This document shows, one piece after another, positions 47,403-56,685 of a stretch of 64,000 nt of DNA. The notes beneath the pieces were generated by a model. It saw only the letters and a list, made by a program, of their open reading frames with translations. It was not told the origin of the DNA and did no database searches. Each line of letters starts with the position of its first letter. Within the stretch, counting starts at the first letter, position 1. The position numbers and the translations under genes are program-made. This DNA is from Paracoccaceae bacterium (GTDB lineage: Bacteria > Pseudomonadota > Alphaproteobacteria > Rhodobacterales > Rhodobacteraceae). The stretch covers positions 544,136-608,135 of the forward strand of contig JAWPMR010000001.1 in NCBI GenBank assembly GCA_033344815.1, given 5' to 3'.

Positions 47403-47821
47403 ATGACACAGAATGGCAGCAGAATTTCCGGTCAAAAAACGGCCACCACGTCCAAAGCAAGGAACGAAAGGCCCGGACGCAAGGCAATTTCACCTATCGC
47501 GTTGCGGCTTGCACCAGGGGAGCGCAACAAGCTGGAGGAGATGACAGCACGCATGACGCTCCGTGCCTTGATCCGCGCGTGTATATTTTCGGAAGAAACC
47601 AAACGCCGGAAACAACGCCCCAAAGATGTAATTGCCGATCAGAAAGCGGCGGCTGAGGCCTTGGCATTGCTGATTCAGTCCCGGATTGCCAACACCCCAA
47701 TAAACTGGCGTTTCAAGCCAACATTGGAGCTTTGATACGTGGGGAACCCGAGACAGCGCAGGTTACTGAAGCGACGAGGTATCTTGCAGACTTGCGCTCA
47801 GTTTATTCACGCCCTCGCTAA
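47403..47821 (+). pseudogene. Frameshifted mobilization relaxosome protein (MobC-like)
   Basis: From the ATG at 47403 (GGAG site upstream), the frame reads a basic tail, then RLAPGERNKLEEMTARMTL, RALIRACIFSEE and ALALLIQSRIAN, the plasmid MobC pattern. At about 47694-47698 one base is missing. The next frame then continues with NKLAFQANIGALIRGE up to a TAA at 47821, which is the conserved 'LNQLAxxAN' end of MobC. As it stands, translation ends in the wrong frame at 47735 with an aberrant tail. It marks a former mobilizable element; no relaxase gene remains beside it. Confidence 0.75.
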
Positions 47822-47913
47822 AGCATGAGATCAGCCGCGGCGCGTGACTGCCGTCATTTGCAAAATAAAGGCTTCCGATGATAGACTTCTGACATTAATT
47901 TTATTGGTTCATT

Positions 47914-49899
47914 ATGAACGTTTTTTCGATCCAAATTCGACCTGCCGAGACCGATAGGGAATTCGCTGTTCACATTGGAAAAAACGGCACGTTCAGCGCG
48001 CCGAGTGACTTGGCAATTGACCTGTCGGCCACGTCCAGGTTTAACCGGGTCGTTGCTGATATTCGTGACGGGTATTGCAAGCTTGACGATCTGAAAGACG
48101 CCGGTGCACATCTGTGGTCGGGTGTTGTAAATGACGTCAACGAGCGCATTTTTCGTGAGATGCTCGAAGAGGCAGGCGCGCAACCTGTTTACATCGCGCT
48201 CGATGTTCCCAAAGACTTGGCGCAATTGCCCTGGGAAAGCATTTATGACGAGACGTGCAACCGGTTCTTTCTGCTGCAACCGCAAATTCGTTTTATTCGC
48301 AGTGTTCAGGATGCCGCCCCTCCCAGCCCTTCACCAAGCCTAGGTAGCAACGACAAACTGCGCGCGCTGGTTGTTATTCCGGATGTTGCGGATCTGAATG
48401 CTGGTCAGGAATGGACCAATATCAAACGCATATTCGAAAGCGCGGAAATCGCCGAGCGTGTGCATGTTGACCGCTTGGAAGGTCGGGTGACAATTGATCG
48501 GCTGGACGATGCGATAAGGGACGGTAATTACGACATTTTCCACTTTATCGGGCATGGAGAATTAGACGAGAAACAGAATGTCACGATACGGCTGAACCAA
48601 GAGGATGGTGTCGCCAATGAGTTCTGGGCCAATGGTGAATCTTTTGCCGAATTATTCAGCGATAGCAGTATCCGCCTGGCTGTTTTGAACTGCTGTTTTG
48701 CAAGCCAAAGCTCAGCGAACAGACGGACTAGCGGATTAGGCGAAGGGTTGTTAAATCGTGGGCTTTCAAGCGTCGTTGCCATGCAATTTGAGGTGGATGA
48801 CGAGCAGGCAATTCAATTTTCTGAGACCTTTTACAAAGAACTGCTGCTGGGCAAAACACCGGGCCAGGTTGGCGAAGCAACGCGATTGGCGCGTCGAAAA
48901 GTTCATATGAACAGCAAAGACAGCACCCGGCGAGGTTTCATCGCACCGGTGTTGTTCACACGCCCTGACGCAGACCCGACCTTTGCCATCAATCCGAACC
49001 AGGATAAGCCAGTGTCCACATTGGCCGCGCCACCAACGGCAGCAGTAATCGAGGATACAAAGCTGCCACCCGGGCTGGTAAATGCCGTACGAAATGGTCG
49101 CTGCCTACCGGTGATTGGGCATCATTTTCTCAGCGAATCGACAACGCGTCGCGGACCGTCCACGGGGGCAGGTCCATTACGACTGGCACGATTTCTGGCG
49201 GCAAAATGCGATTATCCTGCGATGGATGAATTGGATATTGGCGAAACATCTGCCGCTTGGTGGGCGTCGTCGGTTTTGCAGCGGGTTTGTGAGTTTTATG
49301 TGAGCCGGGAAACCGGATTGCAACGCATTGATCTTTGCGAGGCGATCCGCGACCACTATGACAAAAATCAAGTCCCGGAAAGTTTCCGCTCCATTGCCGG
49401 ATGGAATATTCCAGGGGCAATTTGCACATATTTTGACGGGCTATTGGCCCGCGCATTCGAGGAAGATCGACGCTATCCAAAAGTATTGTCCAACGCTGCT
49501 CAGTCGACAGAAGATGTCGATGAAGAACCCCGTCTGGTTCATATCTGCGGTTTACCCCGGGAACCGGAATCGCTGGTTCTGACGGAGACTGATCATGACA
49601 TGATGTTTGATCGGCTGGAGGAACCGGACGGAACAAGATCGTGCATGGTAAACAGCGCCTATGGGCTGTCAGTGTTGATGCTGGGCGTGTCACCCCGTGA
49701 TCCAATGGTGCGCAGATTGGCAAGCATCCTGCTGCGCGCTGATGCCGGCCGCGGAACCATCCCTATCCACTTTGTCAGTACCGAAGACGAGCCATTGGCG
49801 AGACTTTTTTGGGGGCGATTTAACGTAAGTTGGTATCAAACCTCGCCTGAAGAATTCGTTCAGCAATTGACGGGAATTGCGTCGGAGGACGCGCAATGA
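47914..49899 (+). CDS. CHAT-domain protease fused to a SIR2-like domain
   Basis: 661 residues, cytoplasmic. Residues about 60-350 form a CHAT (caspase-like) domain with the catalytic His in HFIGHGEL (H214) and Cys in AVLNCCFAS (C260 or C261), followed by GLGEGLLNRGLSSVVAMQ. A 30-residue linker leads to a SIR2_2-like domain (about 384-650): GRCLPVIGHHFLS, ICTYFDGLLARAFE, LVHICGLPREPESLVLTETD and LMLGVSPRDPMVRRL follow the family layout. However, the NAD-site Gly-Ala-Gly, the TNxD Asn and the HG His look replaced. So the protease looks active and the SIR2 part looks catalytically dead. The stop overlaps the nSTAND gene (ATGA). A role in phage defence or programmed death is inferred. Confidence 0.85.
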   Translation: MNVFSIQIRPAETDREFAVHIGKNGTFSAPSDLAIDLSATSRFNRVVADIRDGYCKLDDLKDAGAHLWSGVVNDVNERIFREMLEEAGAQPVYIALDVPKDLAQLPWESIYDETCNRFFLLQPQIRFIRSVQDAAPPSPSPSLGSNDKLRALVVIPDVADLNAGQEWTNIKRIFESAEIAERVHVDRLEGRVTIDRLDDAIRDGNYDIFHFIGHGELDEKQNVTIRLNQEDGVANEFWANGESFAELFSDSSIRLAVLNCCFASQSSANRRTSGLGEGLLNRGLSSVVAMQFEVDDEQAIQFSETFYKELLLGKTPGQVGEATRLARRKVHMNSKDSTRRGFIAPVLFTRPDADPTFAINPNQDKPVSTLAAPPTAAVIEDTKLPPGLVNAVRNGRCLPVIGHHFLSESTTRRGPSTGAGPLRLARFLAAKCDYPAMDELDIGETSAAWWASSVLQRVCEFYVSRETGLQRIDLCEAIRDHYDKNQVPESFRSIAGWNIPGAICTYFDGLLARAFEEDRRYPKVLSNAAQSTEDVDEEPRLVHICGLPREPESLVLTETDHDMMFDRLEEPDGTRSCMVNSAYGLSVLMLGVSPRDPMVRRLASILLRADAGRGTIPIHFVSTEDEPLARLFWGRFNVSWYQTSPEEFVQQLTGIASEDAQ

Positions 49900-51623
49900 G
49901 CGATATTGCACTGTCTTCGGTCGATGTGTCGGTTGATGGCGCCAAGACCGCTGATCAAAGCATATCAACGCGCGACGCACTGGATAAGGGTGTTTCAAAA
50001 TCCGGGCCGTTTCAGTTTCTCGACTATTTCAAAGAGAAGGATAGCGCCAAGTTCGCAGGGCGCGAGCAGGAGATCACCGATATTGTCGAACAAATCACCC
50101 GCGCGCGAACCACGATTCTTTATGGCAAATCCGGCCTTGGCAAAACGTCGCTTTTGCAGGCTGGCGTGCTTCCGGAAATGCGTAAACGTCGTTTCACCCC
50201 AATCTACGTCAGGACATTGCAGGCCCCGCTGGACGATTTCATTGTAACCGTCGATCATGCTGTGGCGGACCACTTGACTGACCCCGACGCAATCTCCGAG
50301 GCCAAGGGTGATTTGGTCAAGGGTTTCATCGCACTGAACGAGGCCAAGGGGCCCGTGGTCGTCTTTTTCGACCAATTCGAAGAGTTTTTCATTCGGTTCA
50401 AAGAAAAGCGGGCAGAGCGCAAACTTTTCATCGACGCCGTCATCGGCATCGCGAAAAACACATCAATCGATGTCCGAGTTGTCTTTAGCCTACGAGAAGA
50501 CTATTTGGCCGCGCTCGATGATTTTCGGTTTGGCCTGCCCAACCTGTTTTCAAACGCAAATCGCCTGATGCCTTTAACAGCCTTTGGCGCCCGCCAGGCA
50601 ATACTTGCGCCACTGCTTGCCGAGGAGGTCCCGTTTGATCGCTCGATTATTGCAAACATCGTTGATGGGCTCGAAGTGCACAATTTTGATCCGCCGTTGC
50701 TACAAATCCTTTGCACAGAGGTTTACCGCGTCGCATTTCAGCGGGACGGCGAAGAGGCCGCCCTCAAGAGCTCTGACGTCGACGCCGTTGGCAGTATAGA
50801 CGATATTTTTGAAAGCTACATTCAGCGCCTTTTGGATCAGACACCCCAAAATTTGCATTTTCTGGTAAAACTTGTCCTGAACAAGTTGATCACCAGCGAT
50901 AACACTAAAATGGCCTTGCGCGCCGAGGACCTTACCCACGGCAATTTTGTCATCACCCTACCGCAATGTCAGGAAGTATTGAAATTTCTGGTCGCTGGGA
51001 AAATTGTGCGCTGTGACACGCGGCAAGGTACGGATTGGTTCGAGTTGGTCCACGAACATATTGTTGATTTCATTCAGCGATGGCTCAACGATGATCCCGA
51101 CTTTTTCGACTTCCGGCAAACCATTGGGCATATTGAAAACGGCGTGCGCGCCTCGGATTGGGACGAACGGATTGACCGGTTGCTGCCCGGTGGCTTGCTG
51201 GAAGACTACGTTTACCGTTTTCGCAAGCAGCTTCGCCTAGAACCAGACGTGCAGAAATTTATTGTGCGCAGTTGCATTGCCGCGCGCCAGTCAAGCCAGT
51301 TGTCTTTTTGGTGCCACCGTGTGGGTGAAGAGGAAAGCAAGGCCATCATTGAAGACATGATGAAATCAGACGAAGCCGCAGCCAGGGCGGCCGCCGCCGA
51401 AATGGCCAGCACTGTCATCGAGGGACACGGACTTGCAGGATTGCACCTCGAAAAGGCGCTGACAGACGAAGACGAAGACGTGCGACGAAACAACGGCGCC
51501 GCATTTGCAAAGGTTGCGACGAAGGCTGAGTTGATTTCACTGCGCCAAGCATTGAATGCGCATGCAACCCGCGCGCGCGCTCTGGATATACTGGCAGATG
51601 TATATGGCCATGCAAGATATTGA
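49896..51623 (+). CDS. nSTAND-type NTPase with C-terminal helical repeats
   Basis: 575 residues. The AAA/STAND domain starts at KFAGREQEI (52-60), with Walker A LYGKSGLGKTSLLQAG (about 75-90), Walker B PVVVFFDQFEEFF (153-165), and VRVVFSLREDYLAAL (193-207), the conserved sensor strand. A winged-helix region follows (about 330-400, LVHEHIVDFIQRWL), then HEAT-like alpha repeats (about 480-575, AAARAAAAEMASTVIEG). STAND ATPases oligomerise on sensing a trigger and activate a partner. Coupled by start/stop overlaps to the CHAT gene before and the membrane-protein gene after, so the three form one machine. Confidence 0.88.
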   Translation: MSDIALSSVDVSVDGAKTADQSISTRDALDKGVSKSGPFQFLDYFKEKDSAKFAGREQEITDIVEQITRARTTILYGKSGLGKTSLLQAGVLPEMRKRRFTPIYVRTLQAPLDDFIVTVDHAVADHLTDPDAISEAKGDLVKGFIALNEAKGPVVVFFDQFEEFFIRFKEKRAERKLFIDAVIGIAKNTSIDVRVVFSLREDYLAALDDFRFGLPNLFSNANRLMPLTAFGARQAILAPLLAEEVPFDRSIIANIVDGLEVHNFDPPLLQILCTEVYRVAFQRDGEEAALKSSDVDAVGSIDDIFESYIQRLLDQTPQNLHFLVKLVLNKLITSDNTKMALRAEDLTHGNFVITLPQCQEVLKFLVAGKIVRCDTRQGTDWFELVHEHIVDFIQRWLNDDPDFFDFRQTIGHIENGVRASDWDERIDRLLPGGLLEDYVYRFRKQLRLEPDVQKFIVRSCIAARQSSQLSFWCHRVGEEESKAIIEDMMKSDEAAARAAAAEMASTVIEGHGLAGLHLEKALTDEDEDVRRNNGAAFAKVATKAELISLRQALNAHATRARALDILADVYGHARY

Positions 51624-53649
51624 TCGCAAAACCATAAAGTCCGTCTTTTCACGGCGCCAGCTCCGCAAAAGTCGCAAGATTTGGCGCCGCCGGACATTGG
51701 CACCGCATTTGGATAACCTTAACGACGCCGCCGCTGGCGGGGCCTTGGCTGGATTCCTATGCACATTCCTGTTTTTTGTGACCTGCGGAATCTCAATGAT
51801 ATTTTTCGCCATTTGGACAACGGGTTTAGATTTGGTCCTTTACGAGGATGGTTGGGTATTTCTTGGATTATCCATCGCGGGTTACAGTCTAATTGTTTTG
51901 GTTCTGCTGGGCACATTCATGGGCTGGCGCATGGGAAAAGGCGCAACCAAATTGGCCGTGCTCAGCGACTTTTCAATTCCCAAAATTGCAACTTCTCCGT
52001 GGGCCACATCCATCAGTCTCATGCCCGCAGCGGGTCTGCTTATCTTTTTCGCGATCATGATCTTTTTGGTTTTCATTTTGGAGTCATTTGCGCAATTCCC
52101 ATCGATGGAATTGTTTTTTGTTGAGTCATTTACGTGGATAGACCGTAGAATGTCGTCACTTGAGCTCACAAATGCTACTCTTTTTGTGACTTCACTGGTT
52201 GTTATTTGGATCGTGATCATAGCTGTGCTGACTGTCATTGTGCTGTTCGTGGCATTTGGACTGGCCAGGATCGTGGGACAATTGGCCAGGCTGCAGTTCT
52301 GGTTGGCAGGATATCACAGACCAGACTCGATAGCCCAAAAACGCCTTTTGAGACTGCGTATGTGGCTAGCGACATTCGCGTTGACTGCATTCGCAATTGT
52401 GTTTTCACTGGGTCTTGTGTGGTTGTTTATCGAATTCATCGTCTATGGTGAGTTCGCAATTTTCAGTGATAGCGTACGCAGGGAAATTGCATCTTTTCAG
52501 CGTGATATGGAGCGTGATCCTGAAATCTGGCTGGTGTTCTTTTTGTTGTTTCTGGCGACCATCCTGCAAATAATTACCTATTCCACAATCGCGACATATA
52601 TTTCGATCTCGACGCTTTGGGCAGGACACTACAAAGATCGCATTCCGGAAAAAATTCAAACAACATCTTACAAACGCCGCGTCGCTGGCAGTGCCATTTC
52701 AATCGCCATCCTTGTCGTATCAATCGGATGGTATGAGGCCCATTATAGTTTCACAGACAGCATTCCCTTTGCCGGTCCAGATTACCAAGTATCTTTGACC
52801 TGCAACGACAACCGTGCATCTTTGCCATTACCAGAATTTGGACGGGGTTTTCCAGATACCCATAACCAAACAATAATCGTGAATGAGGAATCAGGACGGG
52901 TCGGGTTCGACACCCATTCTATCGTCGCGGTTTACGCTAATCTGGACAAAGGCGTCAGCGCGAGGTTCAACGGGCGTTACATAAGCGATTACAACAATTT
53001 TGCGCCAGAAGAGGCTGCATTTTTTGTACCCAAAGGCCGCGGCTTTGCTGGTCGCCTAAATTCAGCCAGTCATGTGCACAACCTATCGGAAGACCAGCGA
53101 GACAGTGGCGAGTTCGCAGATAGCGAATTTTCTGCAATCATCGAACGGAGATGTTTGCATCCAACCCAATCTTTGCAGATTGAAGGAACCTCGCGGAAGT
53201 ACGAACTGATTGAATTGACGCCATCAAGAACGGCGAATGGCCTGACTGTGTGGTCCACCGATGTCAGTTTTAGTTCTGACCTAACTCTCGTAGACGTCCC
53301 CCGGTTAGACATTCATTTCTTGTTCTTTTCTGGGGTCGAGTATCGGGATTTAAACATTGACGCAAACTTGCGCATCACAGGCACCGCACAAGGCGAGACC
53401 TACGACCTTCGGAATGCACGATCAGACACAATCGTGCAAACCAAAGTCGGGTTTTGGTCCCTAAAGGAAAATTATCGAGAATTTTCCGATGCCTATAACG
53501 GCATGTCCTTTCGCCCAAATCTGCCGGAAATTGGTGGCGAACATCTGACATTTAGGGTTTTTGAGATTGCAGAGGACGCGCAAAACGAGTTAGGCGCGCT
53601 GCCCGTGTCCGAATTGCCAAAAATCTCGTTGGTATTGTCACTGCGCTAA
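51604..53649 (+). CDS. Multi-pass membrane protein, possible effector of the CHAT/nSTAND system
   Basis: 681 residues from the ATG at 51604. Other starts (51556, 51598, 51610) are possible and none has a clear ribosome site, so coupling to the upstream gene, whose end it overlaps by 20 bases, is likely. A basic N-terminus (KRRQLRKSRKIWRRR-like, read here as SRRQLRKSRKIWRRR) precedes about seven membrane segments in the first 370 residues, for example FLCTFLFFVTCGISMIFF, LIVLVLLGTFMGW and AISIAILVVSIGW. The last ~310 residues are soluble, beta-rich and without a recognised domain. I know no family for it. Its place in the operon suggests a membrane-damaging or signalling effector, perhaps a target of the protease. 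Confidence 0.75.
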   Translation: MAMQDIDRKTIKSVFSRRQLRKSRKIWRRRTLAPHLDNLNDAAAGGALAGFLCTFLFFVTCGISMIFFAIWTTGLDLVLYEDGWVFLGLSIAGYSLIVLVLLGTFMGWRMGKGATKLAVLSDFSIPKIATSPWATSISLMPAAGLLIFFAIMIFLVFILESFAQFPSMELFFVESFTWIDRRMSSLELTNATLFVTSLVVIWIVIIAVLTVIVLFVAFGLARIVGQLARLQFWLAGYHRPDSIAQKRLLRLRMWLATFALTAFAIVFSLGLVWLFIEFIVYGEFAIFSDSVRREIASFQRDMERDPEIWLVFFLLFLATILQIITYSTIATYISISTLWAGHYKDRIPEKIQTTSYKRRVAGSAISIAILVVSIGWYEAHYSFTDSIPFAGPDYQVSLTCNDNRASLPLPEFGRGFPDTHNQTIIVNEESGRVGFDTHSIVAVYANLDKGVSARFNGRYISDYNNFAPEEAAFFVPKGRGFAGRLNSASHVHNLSEDQRDSGEFADSEFSAIIERRCLHPTQSLQIEGTSRKYELIELTPSRTANGLTVWSTDVSFSSDLTLVDVPRLDIHFLFFSGVEYRDLNIDANLRITGTAQGETYDLRNARSDTIVQTKVGFWSLKENYREFSDAYNGMSFRPNLPEIGGEHLTFRVFEIAEDAQNELGALPVSELPKISLVLSLR

Positions 53650-53735
53650 TGCGTAACCCGGGGGGGCGCGCGGACAGTCTTTGAGCAAACCTAAGGCGTC
53701 ATCCCCATCGGTTACGCCACCTGGAGACGCCCGTC

Positions 53736-54590
53736 TTATGACGTCTCGTTCCCCAAGATGTTTTTCCATTCCGCATAGGCCTCTATCGGCATCCCGCGTT
53801 CAAAAAACGTTTTTATTTGACCTCTGAAATCCAACCAGAAATTCCCATCGATCAGACGAGTAACCCATCGGGTTGTACTGAACGCTTGGATGTACCCTGC
53901 TGCATCAATCGGATCTGACCCATCCGAGGTTTCAAGGACCAGTTTCAATGAATGCGACTCGATCTGCAATTGAATGGTGTCGTTGGCATCCTCTAACCGC
54001 CATCTTGCGCCGGTACCCATCATGATTTCGGTTTCGACACAGCGCCTGGAGGCCTCGACGCTCAAATCGCCGGTTTCCAGCCCAGCGTCGATTTCAACCC
54101 CTGCAGACGCCCCGCCCGCCGGATGCACATTCATTGCGTCAAGCGTGCCCTTGGCCGACATATTCAGTTTTCCCGAAAACGTGCCCCGTGCCAACAGTGT
54201 CTCTCGCTCGGCAGGGTGCAGTTTTAGCACGCGAAACTCTGCATTGTTGCCGTCGGCCATGAACAACCGAAAAACACATTCGATCCGGTTGAAACCCGAA
54301 TGCCGCTTGGGAAACAACGTCAACGGGATTTCAACATCCCAGAGTTTATTGTCAGGTTTGGTCGGGGTTTGATCGCCCGCATGGGGCCGGATTACCAATT
54401 GTTCGTGAAAACCAACGAGCTCTTGCTCGATCGTCGCCTTAAGTTCCAGAATCCTGTCTTTTGGAGAGGTTTTTGCCCCCGAACGACCAGATCGCACCTG
54501 CCCCGCCTGGACAAACGCATCGTCCCAGAGATCCGCAGTAACATCCAAAGGGGAAACCTGTCCGATCAGGGCATCTAGTGCTTCGGCCAT
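53736..54590 (-). CDS. Unknown protein, convergent with the CHAT/nSTAND operon
   Basis: 284 residues with a strong AAGGAG site before the ATG, so it is a real gene. It is soluble, acidic, and has no signal peptide or membrane segment. A beta-rich middle (PLTLFPKRHSGFNRIECVF, then FRVLKLHPAERETLLARG) and a C-terminal WVTRLIDGNFWLDFRG are the most distinctive parts. I recognise no domain. Although on the opposite strand, it shares the same island and could be the antitoxin, sensor partner or an unrelated passenger. Confidence 0.75.
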   Translation of the reverse strand: MAEALDALIGQVSPLDVTADLWDDAFVQAGQVRSGRSGAKTSPKDRILELKATIEQELVGFHEQLVIRPHAGDQTPTKPDNKLWDVEIPLTLFPKRHSGFNRIECVFRLFMADGNNAEFRVLKLHPAERETLLARGTFSGKLNMSAKGTLDAMNVHPAGGASAGVEIDAGLETGDLSVEASRRCVETEIMMGTGARWRLEDANDTIQLQIESHSLKLVLETSDGSDPIDAAGYIQAFSTTRWVTRLIDGNFWLDFRGQIKTFFERGMPIEAYAEWKNILGNETS

Positions 54591-54870
54591 TGTAATCTCC
54601 TTGGCTCAAATTCAGTAAAATCAATAAATCACTTTCCTAATATGTACTCTAAATCCAAATCTCGCAAATTCCTGTTATGACTACGCGAGCTTCGGGCGCC
54701 AAGTCAGAGAAGAAGCGAACCATGCCGCAACTGACCTTTGCAATGCGAGACATTGAACTTTGGGAACACTGCCGAAAATCGCACTGCAATTTCCAATATC
54801 GACTGCCACTCTGCGCATATTTGATTTGGCGATCGGTTTTCTTACAGAATGATCGGTGGGGGTGGGAGAG

Positions 54871-55069
54871 AAATGCGAACCAGTCTCGAGCCTCGTGGAG
54901 CCGGAACCCACTCGTTGCGACAGACCAAAGCGCCGGAAGTTTACACAAACCCGGCAATCTTCGGGCGGTGCAGCTTTTGCTGGAACACACGAAGGTAGAC
55001 AGCACAGTGCGCTGCTTAGGCGTCGAGCTTGAAGATGCGCGGAGCATCGCTGAAAAGATCGGCCTTTGA
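54871..55069 (+). pseudogene. Tyrosine recombinase (integrase) C-terminal relic
   Basis: The frame at 54871 gives GTHSLRQTKAPEVY, the HxxR block of phage-type integrases. After a frameshift near 54945 the next frame gives PGNLRAVQLLLEHTKVDST and VRCLGVELEDARSIAEK, the conserved C-terminus. The catalytic tyrosine (VRYLG in relatives) is Cys here. No N-terminal or core-binding domain is visible upstream. It is dead by truncation, frameshift and loss of the nucleophile, and marks the right part of the island. Confidence 0.8.
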
Positions 55070-55425
55070 ACGACCGTGGCGGGTGGCGATTGCCATGGAA
55101 GCAGCAAAACTGCGGCTTGGATGAGATTTCCAAAACTGCTTTGCAATGACCGTTTCCGCGACGCGGGCTGCAACGCAGCAAAACATGCACCGCTTATGCA
55201 AAGCACTTAATGCAGTCATTGGAGCACATGCGGCAAATGGTGATTTTGTTCCGTAGAATGTGAGTTCAATCAACTGCGGATTTTGCGAGCGCGGCGAATG
55301 TCGGCAAAGCGGGCTGCGAGTACATCATTGTTATGTTGTGGCCAACGGCGGCCAGTGGGATGTACAGGCTGCTTCACCCAGCAGGTAAGCTGAGCGAAGT
55401 TTCACCTGCATAGAGAAGAAGTAGC
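55070..55425. other. Gap between integrase and IS110 relics
   Basis: No gene. It may hold the left end of the IS110-type element. No terminal repeats could be confirmed by eye. Confidence 0.35.
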
Positions 55426-55960
55426 ATGGCAAAGACTGATTTGGGTGAGGTGATGTCGATTGGGACTGACATAAGAAAAGACACATTTCACATTGTGGCG
55501 TTCGACCCTGATGGCAATTCGGTAGTGCGGCGACAAATCAAACGGCTGGCACGGGTTTTGACATTTGAAATGCTACCAAGATGTGTGGGTGGCATGGAAG
55601 CTCCCCTCAGTGCCCATCTCGTCAGTCGAACGTTGCGCGAACATGGTTTGCGCCTCGGATTACGCCAGCGATCTATGTGAAGCCCTGCATCAAAGGACAA
55701 AAGAACGGCTTCAACGATGCGGAAGCGATTGCCGAAGCGGCTTTGCGCCCCAATCTACCGGTGGTACCGGAGAAGAGCCAAGACTGGCTTGATCTGCAAG
55801 CGCTGCATCGTGTCCGGTCGCGGCTTGTGTCGCGTCGTAGGGCGACGATCACTCCGAGGCGGGCTTTCTTAATCGAACAAGGGATCATGGTCCGCAGAGG
55901 ATTGCGGCAGAGCAAGCGCTTGAATTTCGGTTGTTCAAAAAAGCATGACAGGCCCCCCTC
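55426..55960 (+). pseudogene. IS110-type transposase relic (second copy)
   Basis: The frame from the ATG at 55426 begins with the DEDD domain start MSIGTDIRKDTFHIVAFD and continues MEAPLSAHLVSRTLREHGL. It then shifts frame to give KGQKNGFNDAEAIAEAALRP, SQDWLDLQALHRVRSRLVSR and FLIEQGIMVRRGLRQ. These are the N-terminal and middle parts of IS110-family transposases. The C-terminal part is missing; IS3-type DNA follows within about 120 bases. Inactive. Confidence 0.85.
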
Positions 55961-56074
55961 ATTGAGTGCTTTGCAATCAACTGCCCGGCGATGGGGGCAG
56001 TCAGGAATGAGGTATCTATTGCCGGGCAAGCGATTTGGCTAAGCCAAATCTGGCCAGAGGGCAGCGTCCGAGAG

Positions 56075-56685
56075 GCGGGAGATCATCTGGTTGCTCAAAA
56101 AAGTCATCCATCAGCGCGTCAGACATGAGTCAAACTCGGCATCCCCCGGACGACTTTCTATGGTTCGGATGATCGGTACCTTCAGCGCTGCGAGGCCGGA
56201 TTGCAGGATCAATCCTCCAAACCCAAACACGTTTGGAACCGCGTGCCTGACGCGGTGACGGGTAAGGTCGTCGCTTTGCCTTCCCCAGCAGCACTTCCTA
56301 CGATTAGTATACGCGTGTGTCGACGGCGGCGTTGACGCGCTGGCAACCAATCCCCCGACCGAGACTGGTGTGGAACATATCCCGGACGATATCCGCCAGG
56401 CATTCGTCGAATTTGCGCTTGACTGCGAGGATCTGACTAAAACTAGGGCCCATTTGGAGATCTACGCGGCCGATGAGTTCCATCACAAGACCAGCCGCAT
56501 GAAGGAGTTGTGACAGAACCACGATCACCTATCTCAAGTTTATTGGCTGGGGCTGGTTTTATCTCAGCACGATACTGGACGATTACAGCCGCTACATCAT
56601 CGCGTGGAAACTCTGCATCATCATGCGAGCCGAGGATGTGACCGGCACCCTTGAACCAGCGCTGGACGCTTCGGGAAGCTTATAA
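56075..56685 (+). pseudogene. IS3-family transposase relic, plus strand
   Basis: Fragments in several frames follow the IS3 OrfB order: REIIWLLKK, LGIPRTTFYGSDDRYL (across a stop), GLQDQSSKPKHVWNRVPDA, then ADEFHHKTS and TITYLKFIGWGWFYLSTILD with DYSRYIIAWKL. This is the HTH region followed by the start of the DDE catalytic core (first and second Asp region). It ends at 56685 where it runs into an opposite IS3 fragment, so the rest of the core is lost. Confidence 0.8.

Noticed and set aside
47235-47435. 66-codon minus-strand frame left of the MobC relic
   Set aside because: No ribosome site and no domain; it overlaps the MobC leader in the opposite direction.
53650-53735. Terminator between the membrane-protein gene and the convergent unknown gene
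   Set aside because: GAGACG...CGTCTC-type pairing is present, but there is no T-run on either side.
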